Below, one piece after another: positions 1 to 7,472 of a DNA stretch of 7,472 nucleotides. The notes beneath the pieces were generated by a model. It was given only the letters and a program-made list of their open reading frames with translations, was not told where the DNA came from and did no database searches. The stretch comes from an uncultured Faecalibacterium sp. (GTDB lineage: Bacteria; Bacillota; Clostridia; Oscillospirales; Ruminococcaceae): NCBI GenBank assembly GCA_937915335.1, contig CALDLZ010000063.1, forward strand, positions 1 to 7,472, read 5' to 3'. The position numbers and the translations under genes were made by a program. How positions within the stretch are numbered: position 1 is the stretch's first letter; each line of letters starts with the position of its first letter.

Positions 1-1602
1 CCAATCCACCCGGGGGCCGGGGGGGCGGCGGGAACAGCGGGCGGCGGGCAGACCATAGTGCGGCAAGGCATCGTTTCCCCCGCCGATGGCACCGGCAGTA
101 CCCGGGGTCACTCGGGGAGAGTTCATGCCCTCGCCCCGCACCAGCGTGCAGAGCTCAGCATCGGTCAACTGGTCGAGGAAGGCTTCCATCGTGGCCTTGC
201 CGTCGGCCACGTCCCACAACCGCAGGCCGCTATCCCCGGTGCAAGGGCGGCTTGCGGGCAGATGTTCGGCACGGCGGGTGCGCTGATCAATGGCTGCCAG
301 CGGCACCGGCTCATAAACTTTCGCCCTGTTTTTCCTGGGGCGCAGGCGCTCAAAGGCCTGCACGGGGGCGTTGGCCTCCTCCAGCTGCTCCACCACCCGT
401 TCCGGACAGGTAACAGAGAACACTTTTTCGGCGTGGCGCACATCACCGCCGAGGTAGAACGCATATTCTCCCGCTTCCAGCACCCACGCCGAACGGTGAC
501 CAGTCACGCCGCCGTCATCGTAACTGGCAAGGGCCTTCCATGGGCAGGACAGAAACAGGGTCTCACGCTCGCCGGGAGCAAGGGTCCTTGTTTTACCAAA
601 GGCCGCCAGCGCCCGGGCGGGCTTGCCCAGCCTGCCCTGCGGGGCACCGAGGTACAGCTGAACGACTTCCTTGCCGGGCACCCTGCCGGTATTGGTCACA
701 GTGACCACAGCAGTGATCCCGCTGACCGTTTCATCCCAACTGTTCAGCGTTTTATCAAAAGTGGTGTAGCTCAGGCCAAAACCGAAGGGATAGAGCACAA
801 CTTCCGGGGCAAAGGTCTCGAAGTAGCGGTAACCGACGTAGATATCCTCGGTATAAAAGTTGCGGGCTTCATCGCCATAGTGTTTCGCCGCCGGGTAGTC
901 CGCAATGCTGCGGGCAATGGTGTCGCTGAGCCTGCCGCTGGGGCTGACCGCGCCGGTCAGAACATCCAGCACGCCCAAACCGCCCTCCTGGCCGCCCTGC
1001 CAGACATAAAGGACCGCCGAGGGCTTATACTGTTCCACCCAGCGCATATCAATGATGTTGCCCACATTAAGCAAGACGATGCTGCGCGCAAAGTGGCGGC
1101 AGACCAATTCCAGCATCCGTTCTTCCTCTTCGGTCAGGCGGAAGCTGCCGGGGGCATCGGCATTGTCCTGATCCTCCCCCGCTGTCCGCCCGATGATCAC
1201 GATGGCGGCATCGCTGCGCTTTGCAGCAGCAGAGACCAGCTCTTCCTCCAATGGCATCTCCTGCTGGAACCAGGGCTCCTGCGCCCAGCCGCTGCCCATC
1301 TCATAAGGGTGGTCGGCCAGCCACGCGGCATAAGTATCCCCCACCTCCGGGTCACAGCGGTAGCCGCCGGGTGCTTCCAGTGCTTCCCGGATGCCTACCA
1401 CTCGGCTGGTGTTCACCATACCGCCGGAACCGGTGCCGCTCTTATAGTAATGGTACTGCGCCCGGCCAAACAGAGCCACCCGGCTACCCTCCGCCAGTGG
1501 CAAAGCACCGTCCTCGTTGCGGAGCAGGACAACGCCCTCGGCAACAGCCTGCCGGGCCAGCGCTGCATATCGTTGTAAGTCAAATAGTTTTTTGTGTTTC
1601 AT
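1..1602 (-). CDS. GH3 beta-glucosidase, domain-swapped type, 3' end cut off by window edge
   Basis: Glycoside hydrolase family 3, most likely a beta-glucosidase that removes terminal beta-linked glucose in the cytoplasm; no signal peptide is visible. I translated 534 residues without a stop. Residues 15-290 resemble the domain that is C-terminal in ordinary GH3 enzymes: LRNEDGALPL (28-37), GRTAGEDQD (138-146, whose Glu143 is a candidate acid/base), WQGGQEGG (201-208), PSGRLSDT (221-228) and YPFGFGLSYTTF (271-282). A fibronectin-III-like domain follows (about 295-395; VTNTG, LAPGE), then the start of the catalytic barrel from about residue 470. This swapped order is known from rumen and gut Clostridia. 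The nucleophile Asp would lie beyond the edge, and about 200-250 residues are missing. ATG 1602 is preferred over ATG 1608 because only it has properly spaced GGGGAG. The gene is 50 bp after lacZ and probably cotranscribed. Its last ~12 residues look corrupted. Exact substrate is not determinable. Confidence 0.88.
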   Translation of the reverse strand, partial: MKHKKLFDLQRYAALARQAVAEGVVLLRNEDGALPLAEGSRVALFGRAQYHYYKSGTGSGGMVNTSRVVGIREALEAPGGYRCDPEVGDTYAAWLADHPYEMGSGWAQEPWFQQEMPLEEELVSAAAKRSDAAIVIIGRTAGEDQDNADAPGSFRLTEEEERMLELVCRHFARSIVLLNVGNIIDMRWVEQYKPSAVLYVWQGGQEGGLGVLDVLTGAVSPSGRLSDTIARSIADYPAAKHYGDEARNFYTEDIYVGYRYFETFAPEVVLYPFGFGLSYTTFDKTLNSWDETVSGITAVVTVTNTGRVPGKEVVQLYLGAPQGRLGKPARALAAFGKTRTLAPGERETLFLSCPWKALASYDDGGVTGHRSAWVLEAGEYAFYLGGDVRHAEKVFSVTCPERVVEQLEEANAPVQAFERLRPRKNRAKVYEPVPLAAIDQRTRRAEHLPASRPCTGDSGLRLWDVADGKATMEAFLDQLTDAELCTLVRGEGMNSPRVTPGTAGAIGGGNDALPHYGLPAARCSRRPPGPRVDW

Positions 1603-1610
1603 CGTCATTT

Positions 1611-1616
1611 CTCCCC
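1611..1616 (-). promoter_or_regulatory. Ribosome binding site of the GH3 gene
   Basis: On the minus strand GGGGAG lies 8 nt before the ATG at 1602 but only 2 nt before the in-frame ATG at 1608. The spacing decides in favour of the downstream start (protein beginning MKHKKLFDL). Confidence 0.65.
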
Positions 1617-1652
1617 ATTCAGCAGGATTGCGCCACTGCTCTGCTGTTTTCT

Positions 1653-4684
<3,032 letters not shown>

Positions 4685-4710
4685 ATCAATGCGTAGGCGA
4701 ATTCAGCTTT

Positions 4711-4739
4711 ATTATAGCACAGACATAAAGAAAAGACAG
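4711..4739 (-). promoter_or_regulatory. Promoter of the lacZ-GH3 operon
   Basis: The minus strand carries a perfect TATAAT (4716-4711) preceded by TGC, giving an extended -10 element. A weak -35 (CTGTCT, 4739-4734) lies 17 bp upstream. The predicted start near 4704 gives a leader of about 34 nt. A strong extended -10 with a poor -35 fits sigma-70-type recognition. No clear repressor operator or catabolite-response element was seen beside it. The -35 lies inside the neighbouring terminator-like hairpin. Confidence 0.65.
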
Positions 4740-4761
4740 CCGTACAAAAACGACTGTTTTT
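4731..4761. terminator. Bidirectional rho-independent terminator-like hairpin
   Basis: Arms AAAAGACAGCCG (4731-4742) and CGACTGTTTTT (4751-4761) pair over about 11 bp with one G-U pair and one bulged base around an 8-nt loop. On the plus strand the stem ends in TTTTT; on the minus strand it ends in TTTTCTTT. It could stop leftward transcription from the recombinase region before the lacZ promoter, and rightward antisense transcripts. The GC core is only about 6 bp, so strength is uncertain. Confidence 0.5.
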
Positions 4762-4827
4762 CTGAACATTTGGTGCGCCGGACGCAGGTGGATCACGAAA
4801 GCCGCTAGTACCCCCGAAGAAAATCAT

Positions 4828-4868
4828 ATAAAACAGAAATACCAGCACTCGGTTCGGATACTGGTATT
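4828..4868 (-). terminator. Hairpin and U-rich tail resembling the ssrA terminator
   Basis: Minus strand AATACCAG (4868-4861) pairs perfectly with CTGGTATT (4845-4838). The 15-nt interval can extend the stem by a few wobble pairs. A U-rich stretch (TCTGTTTTAT) follows. It begins two bases after the CCA of the tmRNA-like end, the normal place for an ssrA terminator. It lies inside the last codons of the recombinase frame. The U-run is interrupted, so efficiency is uncertain. Confidence 0.45.
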
Positions 4869-4870
4869 CT

Positions 4871-4888
4871 TGGTGGAGATAACGGGAG
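4871..4888 (-). other. tmRNA (ssrA) 3'-end-like sequence; candidate attachment-site core
   Basis: On the minus strand the 18 nt read CTCCCGTTATCTCCACCA: the 3' strand of a T-stem, a 7-nt acceptor strand TATCTCC, discriminator A and CCA. That acceptor strand pairs with a GGGGATA 5' end, the usual tmRNA start, giving a G-U pair at position 3, the alanine-tRNA-like signature of tmRNA. The bases upstream do not form the rest of a T-arm, and no other tmRNA part is in the window, so this is only the tail. A tail copy at the 3' end of a site-specific recombinase gene is the expected form of an attL or attR junction of an element using ssrA. The tmRNA match is from memory of family features, not from a search. 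Confidence 0.6.
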
Positions 4889-5243
4889 GCTGAACGAATT
4901 TATTAGATAGTCTGTGAATGCGGCTTCTGCATCCATTACAAGGTTGAAATCAGCCTCGGAACGGTTTTGACCGGAATAATTAAAGGCGATTCTTAAGTGA
5001 TCATCGGACAGGTAGACCACCGAGACAAAGGTATCGATGACTTTACGCCGGAAGTCCTGGCTCTGCAAGTTGCCACCCTGAAACTGCTCCAGCCAATAGA
5101 GAATTTGCTCACGCTCCAGACGGACGTGGCTCAGCTTCTCTAGCTCGATCGCTCGCTTCAAATCTTGAGCCTTGGTTTCTAAATCCAGCAGGCGTTGCTT
5201 TGTGGTTGCGGTGATGATACCCGCTTCAATGGCCTTCATCACA

Positions 5244-6182
5244 TTATCGGTGGCCTTCTGATTTTCTTCCAGTCAGAGCAGCCAGCTGAGACGAAGCAGC
5301 TTCCCGCTCCTGATACTCCATCACGGCATCCGCAATCCACTCCATCACATCGGGTCGGAGAACATAGTCCAAGGCGGCTTTCACAACCACCTTTTCAATC
5401 CACTCACGGGGGACATTGGCCTTTTTACAAGCCCGCTCCCGCCGCCGCTTCTGGCAGCCATAGTAGTAATGAGATTCGCCATTCTTTGCGGTGCCGGAAA
5501 AGCCGATCATATAAGAACCACAGTGTGCACACTTCAGCTTCCCGGTCAGCAGATAATCCCCGCCATCATGGTGGCGGCCCCGAACGCAGCGATTAGCATT
5601 CATCCGCTCATTTGCGGCCAGGAATGTGCCCATGTCGATGATCACTGGCATTCCACCCTCAATGCGTACATCGGAATAGTGGTACACACCAATATAGGAT
5701 TCGTTTTTTAGCAGGACAAAACTGTTTTTATTCCAACGTCCGCCGCGGCTGGTTTTCAGGCCCTTATTGTTCAGCTCAGTGGCAATGTCTACAAAAGGTA
5801 CTCCGGCAGCGGCTTTGCGGAAAATTTCCCGGACGATCTCCGCGTTCGCCTCGTGGATCGCAAAACGGCCATCGGGGCCCTTGCAGTACCCGAAGGGAAT
5901 AGACCCGGAATTCACTTTGCAGTTCTCGGCATTAAACCGCATTCCCCGGCGAATATTTTGCGCAAGAGATGCACTATAATACTCGGCAGAACCTTCCAGA
6001 ACAGATTCCAGCAGGATCCCTTCGGGGCCGTCTGGAATGGATTCCTTTGCATAGAGGACCCGAACACCAGCCTTTTTGAGCTTATACTTATAAGTGGCGG
6101 AATCGTACCGATTGCGGGCGAACCGGTCGATCTTCCAGCAGATCACGAAGGACCAGTGGCCGTGGGCGGCATCCTTCAGCAT
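5244..6182 (-). pseudogene. Central part of a disrupted large serine recombinase
   Basis: Contains the second half of the resolvase catalytic domain (ICWKIDRFARNRYDSATYKY, with the Arg pair of DRFARNR expected at the active site), then the recombinase domain (IPFGYCKGPDGRFAIHEANA through ELNNKGLKTSRGGRWNKNS), then a zinc ribbon with four cysteines (CAHC, YYYGC, RACKK), and the beginning of the C-terminal helical region. This order is diagnostic for large serine recombinases that integrate and excise mobile elements. The ATG at 6182 is two codons after an in-frame amber codon (6188-6186) and lacks a good ribosome binding site. The frame ends at 5244 after a frameshift near 5273, with a short non-homologous tail (GRKSEGHR). 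A fragment without the catalytic serine should not recombine DNA. Confidence 0.88.
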
Positions 6183-6185
6183 CTG

Positions 6186-6395
6186 CTAAAACTGGGGGCG
6201 GTTATCGGTGGTGCCGGACAGATGCCGATCGGCGTAGACCTTCACGACCCGGAGACCGTTTTGATGAGCGAAAAGTTCGCAGTCCGCCACCTGCTGCTCA
6301 ATGGAGCAGTCCCGCTGGGAATGGGAAGAGTAACGTGCATAGATCACCGCGTCCTGGATATCCGGGTCGGGCATAGAAGAAAATTTCTTTTTCAT
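6186..6395 (-). pseudogene. N-terminal catalytic part of a disrupted large serine recombinase
   Basis: A 69-codon open segment giving the start of the resolvase/invertase fold. YARYSSHSQ (19-27) contains the expected catalytic serine (Ser23) and active-site Arg21; EQQVADCELFA and GLRVVKVYADRHLSGTT are the usual following helix and strand. It ends at an amber codon in PQF-stop-QMLKDA, where relatives carry Gln, so one CAG-to-TAG change explains the stop. ATG 6395 has a GAGG about 6 nt upstream and is the natural start of the full gene. With the amber read as Gln and one base removed near 5273, the protein would be 529 aa, a normal family length. Alone, this piece lacks most of the catalytic and all of the DNA-binding domains. 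Confidence 0.87.
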
Positions 6396-6402
6396 GGGTT
6401 TC

Positions 6403-6450
6403 CTCAGCTTGTGCGCTGAGCAGGATCATGGTACAATGAAATTGCTCAGC
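6403..6450. repeat. Three CTCAGC/GCTGAG half-sites around a promoter (operator-like)
   Basis: CTCAGC occurs at 6403-6408, its reverse complement GCTGAG at 6415-6420, and CTCAGC again at 6445-6450. The second and third extend to a perfect 8-bp inverted repeat (GCTGAGCA 6415-6422, TGCTCAGC 6443-6450). The predicted -35 is exactly the 6-bp interval between the first two, and the extended -10 lies between the second and third. The first copy also covers the recombinase ribosome binding site. The layout suggests an operator controlling the plus-strand promoter; the regulator is not in the window. Confidence 0.45.
6409..6437 (+). promoter_or_regulatory. Plus-strand promoter with extended -10
   Basis: TTGTGC (6409-6414) is separated by 17 bp from TACAAT (6432-6437), which is preceded by TGG, an extended -10. 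The -10 matches consensus in 5 of 6 positions and the -35 in 3. It points away from the recombinase gene towards a strong terminator about 65 bp downstream, with no convincing reading frame between. Confidence 0.5.
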
Positions 6451-6545
6451 AGGCGTGTTTTCTTATCCTATGATTTATTCTCCGACAGATTCCCCATCTG
6501 GCCCCGGCGGCTCTGGCGTACAGAGCTGCCGGGGATTCTTTTTGC
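6444..6545 (+). ncRNA. Candidate small non-coding RNA convergent with abiF
   Basis: A roughly 100-nt transcript is predicted between the extended -10 promoter at 6432-6437 and the terminator ending near 6543. Its 3' half is highly structured: a 5-bp hairpin CAGAT-TCCCC-ATCTG (6486-6500) directly followed by the 14-bp terminator stem. The UCCCC loop could also pair with GGGGA at 6531-6535. The only open frame through it (ATG 6394) runs through the terminator and looks like no protein I know. Because it ends about 10 nt from the abiF stop codon, it is a candidate for the structured RNA known to accompany AbiF genes. I do not recall the consensus or usual orientation of that family well enough to assign it. 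It could be an unrelated sRNA, or the terminator of some other rightward transcript. Confidence 0.4.
6502..6543 (+). terminator. Strong rho-independent terminator on the plus strand
   Basis: CCCCGGCGGCTCTG (6502-6515) and CAGAGCTGCCGGGG (6521-6534) form a 14-bp, GC-rich stem with a single G-U pair and a 5-nt loop, followed by ATTCTTTTT. The T-run is only on the plus-strand side; the minus side continues with CCAGATGGGG, so it is not a good terminator for abiF. No annotated plus-strand protein gene explains it. Confidence 0.8.
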
Positions 6546-6553
6546 AAAAGGAA

Positions 6554-7432
6554 TTAACGAAGTGTCAAAATATTGTCCCACTCTTCTGGAAATCCCAATG
6601 CAGGAAGCTTTACATATTCGGAATACTCCTTCAGCAACCCGTTGATTTCGGGGAGGACATAGTTGTTCCATTCAGTCGGAGTTGAATATAGGAATGACAT
6701 AATATAGATCTGGTTAAATATTCGTCCACTGGTTTTCTTATATTGGTGGTGATGCTTGCATTGGGTCGGTGTACGACCAAAGTTGAAATCATAGATGCGC
6801 ATATAATGGGCAAGGTGGTTTCGGGTAAAGGTCAGATTTTCAATCCAACTTTCCAGCTGAATCGGACCGGTATGATAGCTGCGGGCCAATACTTTCTGAT
6901 AAGGCCCCTTCAGATTTTTGTAAATGGCTGAAAGATTTCCCATCGTTAGAATCTCAACAGCTACCCACATGGGAAGGTTCCCATCATATTCTTCAATGTG
7001 ATGCTTGATGAAGGGAAGATTCCGGTTATTCTTGAGTTCGTGATAGAATAGGCTGGAAAATTTCAAGAAATCTGATTGATTGCGGTAGAGCGAGCTATCA
7101 AGATAAATCAGAGGATTTTCAGGAAAGGCAGATGTAAGAGAATAGGAAAGCCTTGTTTTTAAGGTTTCCTCAATATCTTCCAGGGCAAACATCAGAATAC
7201 GAGTTAATTTGCGGTCAAAATCGTACAGAGCTTTGATCTGCTCCAGCGTAGTGCCAGGAAGATAATGTACTTTATCTTCCTGCTTGAACCCATGAAGATA
7301 ACCAGAAAGCCGATAATAATTTACATGATAGAGCAATTCTTCTGCCGCTTTCTTATCGGCAATAACAAGCCCTCTGGATTCCAGAAGGGCGACTTGTTCT
7401 GTGAGAGAAAGGTGTTTCTTCAGATCTTTCAT
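6554..7432 (-). CDS. abiF: AbiF/AbiD-type abortive infection protein (Abi_2 family), HEPN ribonuclease toxin
   Basis: 292-aa protein of the Abi_2 family. Family landmarks are NYYRLSGYL (38-46), ALEDIEETLKTRLSY (83-97), LPMWVAVEILTMGNLS (153-168) and ENLTFTRNHLAHYMRIYD (198-215). RNHLAH at 204-209 is a clean R-x4-H HEPN motif, with Arg204 and His209 as likely catalytic residues for RNA cleavage. Members protect bacteria by abortive infection. AbiF is reported to be a toxin restrained by a non-coding RNA and to be related to the ancestor of Cas13; no CRISPR array is present here. Length is normal for the family, the frame is intact, and there is no signal peptide or membrane segment. ATG 7432 has GGAG 8 nt upstream. 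The gene is poorer in GC than the lacZ region and next to a decayed recombinase, which suggests transfer. AbiD and AbiF are close relatives; the name is by resemblance. Confidence 0.87.
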   Translation of the reverse strand: MKDLKKHLSLTEQVALLESRGLVIADKKAAEELLYHVNYYRLSGYLHGFKQEDKVHYLPGTTLEQIKALYDFDRKLTRILMFALEDIEETLKTRLSYSLTSAFPENPLIYLDSSLYRNQSDFLKFSSLFYHELKNNRNLPFIKHHIEEYDGNLPMWVAVEILTMGNLSAIYKNLKGPYQKVLARSYHTGPIQLESWIENLTFTRNHLAHYMRIYDFNFGRTPTQCKHHHQYKKTSGRIFNQIYIMSFLYSTPTEWNNYVLPEINGLLKEYSEYVKLPALGFPEEWDNILTLR

Positions 7433-7451
7433 ATGAATGTCTCCGGATAAT

Positions 7452-7472
7452 AAAAAACGCCCCCGCCATGGT
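7452..7472 (-). terminator. Descending arm and U-run of a terminator just upstream of abiF, cut by the window edge
   Basis: Minus strand GGCGGGGGCG (7467-7458) runs into TTTTTT (7457-7452), the form of the 3' half of a strong intrinsic terminator. The matching CGCCCCCGCC arm on the minus strand would lie beyond the edge. The U-run ends only about 20 nt before the abiF start, so a leftward transcript ends, or is attenuated, directly before abiF. This is the arrangement of RNA antitoxin followed by toxin in ToxIN-type systems. Confidence 0.5.

Larger units (their letters stand above)
4805..5272 (-). pseudogene. C-terminal part of a disrupted large serine recombinase
   Basis: This is the frame that continues the recombinase after a frameshift near 5273. 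It encodes a helical, charged stretch (from EENQKATDNVMKAIEAG through TTKQRLLDLETKAQDLKRAIELEKL) typical of the coiled-coil C-terminal region of large serine recombinases, followed by a short beta-rich tail (VIDTFVSVVYLSDDHLRIAFNYSG). The last 24 residues (LPLSPPRIPV... to RGY) are not recombinase-like: they are a translation of an ssrA-like 3' end and the hairpin beyond it. The first ATG in this frame is at 5242, but it is internal to the ancestral protein. There is no ribosome binding site of note, so independent expression is unlikely. Removing one base at the frameshift gives exactly 530 codons for the whole gene (4805-6395). Confidence 0.8.

Noticed and set aside
58..1578. 506-codon open frame on the plus strand opposite the GH3 gene
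   Set aside because: It is in exact codon register with the minus-strand GH3 frame, a common antisense artefact in GC-rich genes. Its translation has no recognisable domains, while the minus strand gives clear GH3 motifs.
1622..1647. CAGCAG/CTGCTG-type inverted repeat between lacZ and the GH3 gene as a terminator
   Set aside because: Only about 6 bp of stem around a large loop and no U-run after it; the two genes are more likely cotranscribed.
5262..6188. Programmed recoding (stop read-through and ribosomal frameshift) of the recombinase
   Set aside because: The shift required is +1 with no classic +1 slippery site or pause, and the amber context (TTT-TAG-CAG) resembles known leaky contexts only partly. 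Two ordinary mutations are simpler.
6394..6645. 83-codon plus-strand frame between recombinase and abiF
   Set aside because: It runs straight through the strong terminator and into the antisense of abiF, and has no protein similarity that I can recognise.
6554..7472. A Cas13-type CRISPR system around the HEPN protein
   Set aside because: The protein is 292 aa with one R-x4-H motif, far shorter than typical Cas13, and no direct repeat array with spacers occurs in the window.

Overview
The window looks like chromosomal DNA of a GC-rich, low-oxygen gut Firmicute (class Clostridia, Oscillospiraceae/Faecalibacterium-like). This is an inference from the style of the carbohydrate genes and of the large serine recombinase; no phylogenetic marker is present. 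All protein genes that I accept lie on the minus strand and read right to left.

Left part (1-4739): a two-gene sugar-utilisation operon. A promoter with an extended -10 drives a full-length GH2 beta-galactosidase (lacZ, 1005 aa). After 50 bp comes a GH3 beta-glucosidase of the domain-swapped type (C-terminal-type domain first, then a fibronectin-III-like domain, then the catalytic barrel), which runs off the left edge. Both enzymes lack an obvious signal peptide and probably split imported beta-linked disaccharides or oligosaccharides in the cytoplasm. The last ~40 bases of the left edge look degraded.

Middle (4731-6395): a bidirectional terminator-like hairpin, then a decayed large serine recombinase (about 529 aa if repaired) with one in-frame amber codon and one frameshift. 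Its 3' end reads through an 18-nt sequence that looks like the 3' end of transfer-messenger RNA (ssrA: T-stem strand, acceptor strand with the G3-U signature, CCA), followed by an ssrA-terminator-like hairpin. I read this as the attachment junction of an integrative element inserted at ssrA. The lacZ operon would then be chromosomal flank, and the recombinase and everything to its right would belong to the element.

Right part (6396-7472): an AbiF/AbiD-type (Abi_2 family) abortive-infection protein with a clear HEPN ribonuclease motif, in DNA visibly poorer in GC than the operon. AbiF proteins are reported to be RNA toxins paired with a structured non-coding RNA antitoxin, and to be related to the ancestor of Cas13. 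Two places could hold that RNA. One is a short plus-strand transcription unit (promoter about 6409-6437, strong terminator 6502-6543) facing abiF from downstream. The other is an upstream RNA of which only the terminator arm and U-run (7452-7472) lie inside the window, about 20 nt before abiF. This defence pair at the end of an integrative element is the most interesting part of the window.
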